64,000 bases of DNA, taken from contig NZ_JAJVKV010000002.1 of the NCBI RefSeq assembly GCF_024198175.1, forward strand, positions 620,001-684,000, in the 5' to 3' direction. The notes beneath the pieces are model-generated. The model had not been told where the DNA came from, ran no database searches, and saw nothing but the letters and a program-made list of their open reading frames with translations. Below, piece after piece: positions 55,297 to 64,000 of this stretch. The first letter of the stretch is position 1. The number at the start of each line of letters is the position of its first letter. This DNA comes from Pyxidicoccus xibeiensis (lineage in GTDB: Bacteria > Myxococcota > Myxococcia > Myxococcales > Myxococcaceae). A program made the position numbers and the translations under genes.

Positions 55297-58200
55297 GGTG
55301 CTTTTGCGTCCGTCGAAGAGAGAGGGCCCGGCCGCTCGCCCACGAGGGGCTCGAAACGCAGGAGGGGGGCGTCATGGGTGGGTGGCACGGCCGCGATGGG
55401 AACGACCGTGTCGGTCCGCCGCCGTGCTGGAAGGAGATAGCTGCGCTTCGTGAACACCGGAGCGGGGAGGGGCGCACGGCGGGGCGAGTCCATCCCCACG
55501 TGCTCCTCGAGGACCATGTGGCAGTTCGTCCCGCCGAAGCCGAAGGCGCTGATGCCCGCACGCCGCGGCCGCCCGTCGGGCGCGGCCCACGGGCGAAGCT
55601 CGCGGTTGACGTAGAACGGCGACTGCTCGAAGGCGAAGCGCGGGTTCGGCCGCTCGCAGTGCAGGCTGGGGGGAAGCTGCTTCCGCTCCAGCGAGAGCGC
55701 GGTCTTCACCAGCCCCGCGACTCCAGCGGCGGACAGCAGGTGCCCGATGTTGGTCTTCACGCTGCCGACCGCGCAGAACCCCCGGGCGTCCGTCTGGCGC
55801 CGGAACACCGTGGCCAGCGCCTTCAGCTCGATGGGGTCGCCAATCATCGTCCCCGTCCCGTGCGCCTCGACGTAGGAGATGTCCGCCGCGGAGAGGCCGC
55901 TCTTCGCGAGCGCCGCCTCGATGACCTCGACCTGCGCCTCCATGTTGGGCGTGGTGATGCCCATGGTGCGCCCATCGTTGTTCACCGCCGAGCCCCGGAT
56001 GACGGCATGGACGCGGTCACCGTCGCGGAGCGCATCGTCCAGGCGCTTCAGCACCAGCGCGCCCGCTCCTTCGCCGGGGACGAAGCCGTTGGCGCGCTCG
56101 TCGAAGGTGTGGCAGCGCCCGTCGGGCGAGAGCGCACCCGCGGCGCTCAGCGTCAGGTAGGTGACCTCGTCCAGCATCAGGTCGACGCCGCCCGCCACGG
56201 CCGCGTCGACCTCCCCGTCGCGGAGCGCCTGACAGGCCAGATGGACGCTGACGAGCGACGACGAGCAGGCGCTGTCGACCACCAGGTTGTTGCCGCGCCA
56301 GTTGAAGAAGTCGGAGATGCGGGCGCCGATGAAGTTCTGCCCGATGCCGACGATGGTGCCCTTCTCCGGCTGCTCCACCCGGTTCAGGTAGTTGCCGGAG
56401 CGGGTGCCCACGTAGACGCCCACCCGGCGGTTCGACAGCTCCTCGCGCGAATAGCCGGCGTCGAGCGTGGCGAGGAGGGTGGTCTCCAGCATCAGCCGCT
56501 GCAGCGGGTCCAGCTGCGGCGCGAGCGCTTCACTGACGCGGAAGTACGCCGGGTCGAACAGGTCGATGCCCTCGACGAAGCCGCCCCACCTGCTGTTCGT
56601 ACGGCCCGGTCCCGGCTCCGGCGAGTAGAACTGGCCCGGGTCCCAGCGCTCGCGCGGAACCTCCTGGATGGAGCACACGCCGCGAGCGAGGTTCTCCCAG
56701 AAGCGCTCCTTGTCCGGAGCACCCGGGAAGCGGCAGGCCATTCCGACGATGGCGATGGCCGTCGTCCTGTCCGGTGACACGGCCTCACGCGGGGCGGAGG
56801 TGCTTGCTGCCTGCGCGGCGGGTCGGGGCTTCGCCGGAGGTGGAACGGTCGGCGGGAGCTGGCGCGGTCCGGTGGCGGCGAAGCGCTCCGGGTGGCGCTC
56901 GGCGAGGAACGCGGAGAGGGAGTCGAGCGTCGGGTGCTCCAGCAGGAAGCCTGGCTCGAACGCGACGCCAATGACCTTCTCGATCTGCTTCACCGCGGAG
57001 GCGATGAGGACCGAGTCCGCGCCGTACTCCTCGAAGCGGACATCTCCCCGGAAGCGCTCAGGTGCGAGCTTCAGCTCGGCCGAGAAGATGCGCAGGAGCG
57101 CCTCGTACGCGGCGGCGCGCCCTCCTGTTCCACCGGAGGTGGGGACAGCAGCGGGCGGCTCCTGCCTGGAGGGTCGCGGCGTCGGCGCTGGCGCGGAGAA
57201 GCCGAGCAGGGCTCCCGAGTCCAGCATGGGCGTGCCAACACACGGAAGGACGACGGGCTCCCCCGTGACTCCGAGGGCTCCGTCGAGCAGGGCGAAGCCC
57301 TGCTGCACGGTGAGCGCGGCGAGCCCGGCACCGCGATACGCGTCGGTCGTCGCCTCGCCAAAGCCCGTGTCGCGGAACGAGGGCCAGTTGAACGAGCGGA
57401 ACCAGGTCCGGCCCCGTCGGTGCTGGTGCTCCGCGAAGCGGTCCAGGAACGAGTTCGCGAGCGCATAGTCCGACAGCCCCACCGCGAGGCTGGGGATGAC
57501 GGCGGACACGGAGGAGAAGAGGACGAAGAAGTCCGGGCGCTCGTCCTCGAGCAGGTCCGCCAGGACGCGGGTGCCTTCCAGCTTCGGCTCCAGCACCCGC
57601 TCGATGCCCCGGCGAGTCTTGTGGAGGAAGGCCGGACTCTCGTCGGAGACGGCGCCCGCGCAGTGGAGGACTCCGGCGATGGGACCCAGCGAGCTGCGCA
57701 CCTCGCCGAAGAAGCGCCGGAGCGCGGTGCGGTCGGTCATCGGCCCGGTATGGAGGAGCACCGTCGCGCCATGCGCCTCCAGGTCCTGGATGGCCCGCAC
57801 CTTCCGTGCGTCAGCCGAGTCCTCGGCTGCGAGGCGGGCCCACTCCGAGCGCGGGGGCAGCGCCTGCGCCCCGAGGAGCGCGAGCTGGCGTGCGCCGCGC
57901 TCGACGAGCATCCGCGCGAAGGCCGCTCCGAGCCCGCGCGTCCCGCCCGAGATGACGTAGGCACGGTCGGGAGTGACCGAGAGCGCCGGCACGAGTGGAA
58001 CCTCGCGGAGCGCGAGCAGCTCCCGCTGTCCGTTCCGGTACCGGGCCTGTCGCTCATCCGCCACGCCTCCGGTGGAGGACGGGCTTCGAGCCGCCTCGAG
58101 GGCGAGCAAGGCGAACAGCCGCTCGGGGTCCAGGTCTCCACGCTCGACGTCGATGCTGCGCGCGGTGACCCCGCGATACTCTCCCGCGATGGCCGTCACG

Positions 58201-61100
58201 AGCCCGTGCAGCGGCGCGCCGGCCAGGGTCTCCCCGGAGAGCAGGCCCGCCGTGACATGGAGCAGGAGGAACGGCGCCGCGCCACGCTCCGCCAGGGCGC
58301 CCTGGATGAATCCCATCCTCCCGTAATCGACCCGGCCTCCATCGTCGGCGCGGGTGAGGTCACAGAGGTCCAGCACGCCTTCGAGGCCACTCGCATGGCT
58401 GAACAGCTCCCGGGCCAGCGCGGCGCCGGCCTCGAGGTCGTCGCGGTCGAGCGCCGGATGCCCGGAGACCAGGGGCCGGGCGACGCGTCCGACCTCGATG
58501 CGGTGGAGCCCCTCCGGAACGAGCCGGGCCAGTGCGCGCCGGAGCGGCTCGGGCGCGGAGGCGTCGTGGAGGACGACGAGGCGCCGGTTCGACAGCGGCG
58601 CTGAGGGTCCGGTCAGCGGCGCCGCATGCCACTTCCTGGCGAGGCAGCTCAGGCGAGGGGCCGGTGCGTCCGCGACAGGCTGTGGCGCGTTGCCTTCTTT
58701 CTTCGCTCCCGGAGGGACTTCCTCGAACCAGTAGCGCTCACGGGCGAAGGGGTAGGTGGGGAGTGGGATCCGCCGACCGCTGTCCCTCCGGAGCTGGCTC
58801 CAGTCAATCTCGGAGCCCGAGGTCCAGAACGCCGCGAGCCGGTCGAGCTTCCCGCTCTCGAACAGCATGCGGACATAGGCCTGGTCGTCAGCATCGGCCC
58901 CGCGCAGGCGCGCCGGACCCGCGTTCTCGGCTCCCGCGTACACGCCGTCCGCGAGCTCGCCGCGCTCGACGAAGGCGGCGAGCCTGGTGCGCAGCTCGTC
59001 ATGGTCCCTCACGAGCAGCGCGAGCCGCTCCGGCATGGGCTCGCGGGCGACCTGGAGCGTGAAGGCGAGCTCGCCCAGCGGCGGCCGATGCTCGGTGAGC
59101 AGCTCCAGGTACTGGGCGGCCTGCTCGCGCAGGCGCTCGCGGTTCTTCGCGGAGAGCAGGACGAGCTCACGCTGCGCGGAGAGGGGCGCCTCGCTTCGGC
59201 GGCTCGAGACGTACTCCTCCAAAACTACGTGCCCGTTGGAGCCTCCCGCGCCGAAGGAGCTCACCGCGGCGCGCCGTGGCACCTCCATCCCGTCTGTATC
59301 GACGGGACGCCGCCACTCCATGGACTCACGGACGACGTGGAAGGGCGTGCTGGCGAAGTCGATGTGGGGGTTGGCGGGCGTGCTGTGCAGGGACGGCACG
59401 AGCGTCCGGTGCTCCAACTGCAGGAGCACCTTGGTCAGGGCGGCAATGCCCGCCGCGGACTCCAGGTGCCCGATGTTCGACTTCACCGAGCCGATGGGGC
59501 ACACGCCCGACCCCGGCATGTGCTCGCGGAACGCTTGCGAGAGCCCGGCAATCTCGATGGGGTCACCGAGGGCCGTTCCCGTCCCATGGGCTTCGATGTA
59601 GCTGATGGTGCCGGGCTCGACTCCAGAGCGCTCCAATGCGCGGCGGATGAGCGCGGCCTGGGCGTTCGGGTTGGGCACGGTGAAGCCGCTCGCATGGCCG
59701 CCGTGGTTGATGGCGGTTCCCTTGATGACGGCGTAGATGTGGTCCCCGTCGCGCTCCGCATCCTCGAGGGTGCGCAGCACCACGGCGCCGACCCCTTCAC
59801 CGGGGACGTAGCCGTCTCCGCCGGCTCCGAAGCTGCGGCACCGTCCGTCGCTCGACACGAAGCGGCCCTGGCTGAGCGCCAGGTACTTGTACGGGTGGGT
59901 GGACAGATTCACTCCGCCCGCCAGCGCCAGCCGGCAGTCGCCGCTTCGCAGGCTCTCGCAGGCGAGGTGGAGCGCGGTCAGCGAGGACGAGCACGCCGTG
60001 TCCACCGCGAGGCTCGGGCCCTGGAGGTCGAAGAAGTACGAGACGCGATTCGCGATGCTCCAGTGCGCGGAGGTCGGCAGCGGGCCATGGCCCAGGCGCG
60101 CCTCCTCGGCGCCGTAGAGCTGGTAGTTGCTCCACATCACCCCGACGAAGACGCCCGCCTCCTCAGGACGGAGGCCGCTGCGGCGCATCCCGACCCGCGT
60201 GTAGCCGGCGTCCTCGAGCGCTCCCCAGGCGGTCTCCAGGAAGAGGCGCTCCTGTGGGTCGAGGAGCTCCGCCTCCCGGGGCGACACGTTGAAGAAGAGC
60301 GCGTCGAACTTGTCGATGTCATCGAGGAAGCCGCCCCACTTGCTGTAGGTGCCGCCCGGCTTCTCGCGGTCGGGGTCGAAGTAGCGCGAGTGGTCCCAGC
60401 GGTCTCGCGGAACCTCCGTGATGCAGTCACGGCCCTCCGCCAGCAGCCGCCAGTACTCGCGGAGGTTGCGCGCGCCCGGATACCGGCCGCTCACGCCGAC
60501 AATCGCGATGTCGGCCGCGGCCGAGGCGCGATGAGGCCGTTCGCGCACGGGGGGCGAAAGTGTGCGCATCGGACGGAGCGGCGCGGGAGCGGGAGCGGCC
60601 GTCACCGTGGCCGGCACCCGCGGGGCGGGCTCCGGCTCGCGGGGCGTTTGCTGCGGCGCCGCCGCCTCGGCAGGCCGCGTGTCGAGCAGCTCGCGCAGGC
60701 GGTCGGCGTGGTGCTCCGCGAAGTACGCCGCGAGGGCCTCGAGGTTGCCGTGCTCGAAGAAGATGGTCGGGAACAGCTCCAGGCCCAGCTCACGCTCGAG
60801 CGCCTTCGTCGCCCCGAGGAGGGAGGCCGAGCTGGCGCCCAGGCTCATGAAGCCCCGGTCCGCCGCGATGTCTCCACTGAGCTGGAGGACGCGCCGGAGC
60901 CGTTCCTCCAGGAACCGGCGGACGCGCAGCTCGTAGCGCTCTTCCCCCTTGGCTCCGCTGGCCTGCACGCGCGAGGGCTCGACGACGGCCGCAGGGGGAG
61001 TCGACGCCCCTTCGAGCTCGGAGAGGAGCTCCATGGCCGCCTCGACCGAGAGCTCCCGCCGTGCGACGCGCTCGTAGATGTCTCGTTCGGTCAGCCTCAT
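55293..61100 (-). CDS. trans-AT polyketide synthase, middle protein (ACP-KS-KR-ACP-KS)
   Basis: A 1,935-residue PKS protein. Residues 1-31 form a helical docking-like element (IYERVARRELSVEAAMELL). Then come ACP 55-125 (Ser91 in LGASSASLLG), KS 196-630 (Cys370, TACSSS), a KS-flanking linker ending PLPTYPFARERYW, KR 810-1290 (ISGGTRGLG near 1050, catalytic Tyr near 1212 in LSDYALANSF), ACP 1325-1400 (Ser1363 in YGADSVL) and KS 1447-1870 (Cys1612, SACSSS; EAHGTG; KTNIGH). The N-terminal ACP completes the module whose KS ends the preceding protein, and the C-terminal KS feeds the DH-ACP-KR of the next one, so both junctions split modules. The internal module KS-KR-ACP should give a beta-hydroxy unit. 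It starts 12 bp after the upstream PKS stop. Confidence 0.95.
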   Translation of the reverse strand: MRLTERDIYERVARRELSVEAAMELLSELEGASTPPAAVVEPSRVQASGAKGEERYELRVRRFLEERLRRVLQLSGDIAADRGFMSLGASSASLLGATKALERELGLELFPTIFFEHGNLEALAAYFAEHHADRLRELLDTRPAEAAAPQQTPREPEPAPRVPATVTAAPAPAPLRPMRTLSPPVRERPHRASAAADIAIVGVSGRYPGARNLREYWRLLAEGRDCITEVPRDRWDHSRYFDPDREKPGGTYSKWGGFLDDIDKFDALFFNVSPREAELLDPQERLFLETAWGALEDAGYTRVGMRRSGLRPEEAGVFVGVMWSNYQLYGAEEARLGHGPLPTSAHWSIANRVSYFFDLQGPSLAVDTACSSSLTALHLACESLRSGDCRLALAGGVNLSTHPYKYLALSQGRFVSSDGRCRSFGAGGDGYVPGEGVGAVVLRTLEDAERDGDHIYAVIKGTAINHGGHASGFTVPNPNAQAALIRRALERSGVEPGTISYIEAHGTGTALGDPIEIAGLSQAFREHMPGSGVCPIGSVKSNIGHLESAAGIAALTKVLLQLEHRTLVPSLHSTPANPHIDFASTPFHVVRESMEWRRPVDTDGMEVPRRAAVSSFGAGGSNGHVVLEEYVSSRRSEAPLSAQRELVLLSAKNRERLREQAAQYLELLTEHRPPLGELAFTLQVAREPMPERLALLVRDHDELRTRLAAFVERGELADGVYAGAENAGPARLRGADADDQAYVRMLFESGKLDRLAAFWTSGSEIDWSQLRRDSGRRIPLPTYPFARERYWFEEVPPGAKKEGNAPQPVADAPAPRLSCLARKWHAAPLTGPSAPLSNRRLVVLHDASAPEPLRRALARLVPEGLHRIEVGRVARPLVSGHPALDRDDLEAGAALARELFSHASGLEGVLDLCDLTRADDGGRVDYGRMGFIQGALAERGAAPFLLLHVTAGLLSGETLAGAPLHGLVTAIAGEYRGVTARSIDVERGDLDPERLFALLALEAARSPSSTGGVADERQARYRNGQRELLALREVPLVPALSVTPDRAYVISGGTRGLGAAFARMLVERGARQLALLGAQALPPRSEWARLAAEDSADARKVRAIQDLEAHGATVLLHTGPMTDRTALRRFFGEVRSSLGPIAGVLHCAGAVSDESPAFLHKTRRGIERVLEPKLEGTRVLADLLEDERPDFFVLFSSVSAVIPSLAVGLSDYALANSFLDRFAEHQHRRGRTWFRSFNWPSFRDTGFGEATTDAYRGAGLAALTVQQGFALLDGALGVTGEPVVLPCVGTPMLDSGALLGFSAPAPTPRPSRQEPPAAVPTSGGTGGRAAAYEALLRIFSAELKLAPERFRGDVRFEEYGADSVLIASAVKQIEKVIGVAFEPGFLLEHPTLDSLSAFLAERHPERFAATGPRQLPPTVPPPAKPRPAAQAASTSAPREAVSPDRTTAIAIVGMACRFPGAPDKERFWENLARGVCSIQEVPRERWDPGQFYSPEPGPGRTNSRWGGFVEGIDLFDPAYFRVSEALAPQLDPLQRLMLETTLLATLDAGYSREELSNRRVGVYVGTRSGNYLNRVEQPEKGTIVGIGQNFIGARISDFFNWRGNNLVVDSACSSSLVSVHLACQALRDGEVDAAVAGGVDLMLDEVTYLTLSAAGALSPDGRCHTFDERANGFVPGEGAGALVLKRLDDALRDGDRVHAVIRGSAVNNDGRTMGITTPNMEAQVEVIEAALAKSGLSAADISYVEAHGTGTMIGDPIELKALATVFRRQTDARGFCAVGSVKTNIGHLLSAAGVAGLVKTALSLERKQLPPSLHCERPNPRFAFEQSPFYVNRELRPWAAPDGRPRRAGISAFGFGGTNCHMVLEEHVGMDSPRRAPLPAPVFTKRSYLLPARRRTDTVVPIAAVPPTHDAPLLRFEPLVGERPGPLSSTDAKAP

Positions 61101-61112
61101 ACCTGTGTCCTG

Positions 61113-64000
61113 TCAGTCGACATTCCGCGCCTGGCGACCGAGCTCGAGGGCCCTGTCCGGGGTGATTTCTCCGCGACTCAGGCGGAGCAGCAGCTCGTGC
61201 TTCGAGATGCGCTCGCCGTCCGTCCGTCCCAGCCACCACGAGCGTCGACGGAAGCGCGTCGGGGGAAGGGGCGCGCGGGTCTGGGGCTGCCCGTCGCGCA
61301 CGAACTGCTCCAGCACCACATGGCAGTTCGTTCCGCCGAAGCCGAAGGAGCTGATGCCGGCCCGCCGCAGTCCGTTGCGCGGAGCCCAGGGCACCGTCGT
61401 GGTGTTCGGACGGAATGGTGACTCCTCGAACCGGAAGCGGGGATGCGGACGCTCGCAGTTCAGCGTCGCCGGAAGGACTCCGCGTTCGACAGCGAGCGCC
61501 GTCTTGAGGAAGGCCGTCACTCCGGCAGCATGCAGGGAGTGGCCGACATTCGACTTGACGCTGCCCAGCGCACACCAGCGCTCCGTGCCGCGTCCAAAGG
61601 CCTTGGTCGCGGCGCGAATCTCGATGGGGTCACCCAGCAGCGTCCCCGTCCCGTGGGCCTCCAGGTACGAGATGTCCGTGGGAGAGAGCCTGCTCGCTTC
61701 GAGTGCGGAGAGGATGAGCTCCGTCTGACGCTCCTGGTTCGGAGTGGTCAGCCCCATGGTCCTTCCGTCGTTGTTCACGGCGGAGCCCGCGACGAGCGCG
61801 AGAATCGGGTCGCCGTCGCGCAGCGCCGCCTCGTAGGACTTGAGGAGGACGAGCCCCGCACCTTCGCCGAGGACGAACCCGCTCGCGCGCTCGTCGAACA
61901 CGTAGGTGTTGGGACTGTCGGTGAGCACGCCTGCGCGCGCGAAGCCTGTGAAGTAGAACGGGTCGAGGATGATCTCCACCCCGCCCGCGAGCGCCATCTC
62001 CACCTCGCCGGTGAGGATGCCGCGGCAGGCCTGGTGGATGGCGACGAGCGAGGACGAGCACGCAGTGTCGACCGTCTGGGAGCCCCCGGTGAAGCCGTAG
62101 TGGTCCGAGATGCGTGCGGCGAGCATGTTCGGGATGGTGCTCACCACCATCCGGCCCGCGGCCTCGTCGGGAACGCTGGCGCGATGGCGCTTGAGGTACG
62201 CGCTCTCCCCGCCGCCGATGTAGACCGAGACTCTGCGCCCCAGCAGCTCCTCGGCGCGGTAGCCCGCGGCGTCGAACAGCTCGCGGCTCAGCTCCAGGAG
62301 GAACCGCTGCTGCGGGTCCATGAGGAGCGCGTCCGTGTCCGACACGCCGAATGCCGCGGCATCGAAGAGGTCGATGCCGTCGAGGAACGCACCGAAGCGG
62401 ATGTGGCGCAGGTCACCCGGGAGGCCGCCCGCCGTGCGGAAGTCCTGGAGGCGCTCCGCCGGAACCTCCCCCGTGAGCCGGCGTGCGGCGGTGAGGTTGC
62501 GCCAGAACTCCTCCAGGTTGGCGGAGTGTGGCTGCCGGCCCGCCATCGCGACCACCGCGACGCGGGTGGGACGCGCCTGGGGTATCGCGACTGATGCCGG
62601 GATGGGGCGGGGCGCCGCGGTCTCGCTACGAGGAGCCGGGGCGGGCGCGGCCTTCGCGCTCTCGATGCGAGGCGCAGGGGGAGGCGCGGCCGCCGCGGTC
62701 TCGATGCGTGGGGCCTCCGCCTTCGCCACGCCTTCGTCGATGAGATAGGTGGCGAAGTCGCGGATCGCCGGGTGCTCGACGATGGCGTTGGGTTCGACCG
62801 CGCGGCCGAAGAGGGCCTCCACGCGGCTGAGGACCGTCATCATCATCACCGACTCGACCCCGTAGTTGCTCACCGGCACTTCGGGGTCCAGCTCGGCCAC
62901 TGCGACCTTCAGCAGCTCGGCGTAGACGGACAGGAGCTGCGCCTCCACGCGCGTGCGCAGGGCCGCCGTTGGTGCCGTCGCCGAAGCCGCCAGGGCCGCC
63001 GCGAGGGGCGGTGTCGGCTCCACCGGGCCTGGCGCTGGACGGGGCGCCGGGCGAGCCCCCTCCTGGGGCCGCCGCAGCACGAGATCTCGCATGGTCACCA
63101 GCACCCGCCCGGTGTCGTCCGCGAGCGTCACGTCGAGCCGCTGGGAGTCGTTCCGGCGCACCCATGCCCAGCAGGCGCCGGGCGGAGCTGCATGCAGCTC
63201 CACCGCTCCCAGCGCGAAGGGCAGGGGAGGCTGACGTGCGTCGTCACCGTCATCCACGAGCACCAGCGCCGTCTGCAGCGCACCGTCGAGCAGCGAGGGA
63301 TGGAACTGGAGCGCCTGTGAGGCCGCCACGGCAGGGAGCTCGAGACGCGCCAGCGCCTCGGACCCGGCCCGGTACACCTCGACGACGGACTGGAACGCGG
63401 GGCCATATTCGAAGCCATGCGCCCGGAACCGCGCATAGAGCGCCTCGCGGTCGAGCCGCTCCGTGGCGCGACTCCTCAGTGCCTCGACGTCGACGGGCGG
63501 CGCGGTCCCACCAGCCCGGGCGTCTCGGAGGATGCGCCCTCGCACGAACACGGTGTCTCCGGCCCCATCCGCCTCGACGAGCGAGAACTCCAGCTCGCGC
63601 TCCTCTGGCCGGAGGCGGACCTGGAACCGGCACCCGGTGTCACCGGCAACGAGCGGGCGCACCCAGACGAGGTCCCGCAGGGATGTCGCCTGCTCTCCAG
63701 ACAGCTCCACGGCCGCCCGCGCCGCCTCGATGGAGGCCACAGCCGGGAGGAGCTTCCGTCCTCCGACGACATGGTCCGCGAGGAACGGCTCCTCCCCGGT
63801 GAGGACCGTCAGGAAGCGCTGCGCGCCCAGCGTGGAGGTGTTCGTGTGGACCAGCGGGTGCAGCACCGCCGGCGCCACCGAGGGACCAGCCCCCTCCGCC
63901 CTGGGAATCCAGCAGCGGCGGCGCTCGAAGGGATAGGTCGGTAGCGCGACCCGGTGCCACGCGCGGTCCGCGTAGAGCGCGCCCAGGTCCACGGCGGCGC
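61113..64000 (-). CDS. trans-AT polyketide synthase, upstream protein (N-terminus off the window)
   Basis: The C-terminal ~962 residues of a PKS whose gene continues past the right edge. In order: the end of a KS-flanking linker (VALPTYPFERRRCW, about 63960-63900), a DH with DHVVGGRKLLPAV near 63780 and HPSLLDGALQTAL near 63290, an ACP with NYGVESVMMM (Ser at 62850-62852), a Pro/Ala-rich linker, and a KS spanning about 62570-61300 (TACSSSLVAIH with Cys at 62058-62060, EAHGTG, KSNVGH). The tail (LLLRLSRGEITPDRALELG) resembles a docking helix. The module visible here, (KS)-DH-ACP, has no KR of its own before the ACP. The C-terminal KS extends onto the ACP at the start of the next protein. Confidence 0.95.
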   Translation of the reverse strand, partial: AAVDLGALYADRAWHRVALPTYPFERRRCWIPRAEGAGPSVAPAVLHPLVHTNTSTLGAQRFLTVLTGEEPFLADHVVGGRKLLPAVASIEAARAAVELSGEQATSLRDLVWVRPLVAGDTGCRFQVRLRPEERELEFSLVEADGAGDTVFVRGRILRDARAGGTAPPVDVEALRSRATERLDREALYARFRAHGFEYGPAFQSVVEVYRAGSEALARLELPAVAASQALQFHPSLLDGALQTALVLVDDGDDARQPPLPFALGAVELHAAPPGACWAWVRRNDSQRLDVTLADDTGRVLVTMRDLVLRRPQEGARPAPRPAPGPVEPTPPLAAALAASATAPTAALRTRVEAQLLSVYAELLKVAVAELDPEVPVSNYGVESVMMMTVLSRVEALFGRAVEPNAIVEHPAIRDFATYLIDEGVAKAEAPRIETAAAAPPPAPRIESAKAAPAPAPRSETAAPRPIPASVAIPQARPTRVAVVAMAGRQPHSANLEEFWRNLTAARRLTGEVPAERLQDFRTAGGLPGDLRHIRFGAFLDGIDLFDAAAFGVSDTDALLMDPQQRFLLELSRELFDAAGYRAEELLGRRVSVYIGGGESAYLKRHRASVPDEAAGRMVVSTIPNMLAARISDHYGFTGGSQTVDTACSSSLVAIHQACRGILTGEVEMALAGGVEIILDPFYFTGFARAGVLTDSPNTYVFDERASGFVLGEGAGLVLLKSYEAALRDGDPILALVAGSAVNNDGRTMGLTTPNQERQTELILSALEASRLSPTDISYLEAHGTGTLLGDPIEIRAATKAFGRGTERWCALGSVKSNVGHSLHAAGVTAFLKTALAVERGVLPATLNCERPHPRFRFEESPFRPNTTTVPWAPRNGLRRAGISSFGFGGTNCHVVLEQFVRDGQPQTRAPLPPTRFRRRSWWLGRTDGERISKHELLLRLSRGEITPDRALELGRQARNVD

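Overview
The window is very GC-rich, almost entirely coding, and carries protein families I associate with Myxococcaceae (Myxococcus, Corallococcus, Pyxidicoccus and relatives). These are a SitA-type lipoprotein toxin with a double-CXXC partner, a DUF2381 protein with its small lipoprotein neighbour, a DUF6310/DUF5953 pair, secreted metalloproteases with PPC domains, and a trans-AT polyketide synthase. A predatory soil myxobacterium is the best fit; the species cannot be read from this sequence. Family names were assigned by reading motifs, without database searches.

Layout, left to right. 1-9.3 kb: an ECF42-like sigma factor with its DGPF partner, a monofunctional transglycosylase, a carotenoid-oxygenase-like protein, a lipoprotein, an M9 collagenase and a Tat-exported PLP enzyme. 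9.4-13.5 kb: a large lipoprotein with an HExxH site, then a SitA/SitI-like toxin-immunity pair. 13.6-20.5 kb: a tightly coupled type I restriction-modification operon (hsdM-hsdS-hsdR) ending in a YgjP-like metallopeptidase. 20.8-25.0 kb: an accessory patch with a decayed phosphotransferase/kinase gene, the DUF2381 pair, and a frameshifted lipoprotein toxin-like gene followed by an intact putative immunity gene.

25.1-33.2 kb: a tolC-macB(ATPase)-macA-macB(permease) efflux operon, divergent from a histidine kinase and a sigma-54-dependent response regulator. The 446-bp divergent region has repeated 13-bp palindromes (TGCGG-N3-CCGCA, several 20 bp apart) and two sigma-54-like promoter candidates. 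I read this as a self-contained regulon in which the two-component system controls the pump. 33.2-40.1 kb: a phospholipase-A2-like protein, a TPR protein, an M4 protease with two PPC domains, an ATP-grasp-like protein, a lipoprotein and a HAD phosphatase.

40.2-64.0 kb: the end of a trans-AT polyketide gene cluster. A convergent Sfp-type phosphopantetheinyl transferase meets an operon of three PKS proteins (the first cut by the right edge) and a fused acyltransferase/enoyl reductase. In biosynthetic order the visible domains are DH-ACP-KS // ACP-KS-KR-ACP-KS // DH-ACP-KR-KS-cMT-ACP-KS-(dead ACP)-ACP-KS-ACP-thioester reductase, where // marks protein boundaries. No module has its own AT, so the fused AT must load extender units in trans. 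The chain is released reductively, not by a thioesterase, which predicts an aldehyde or alcohol terminus. The last three modules carry no ketoreductase. I do not recognise the product.
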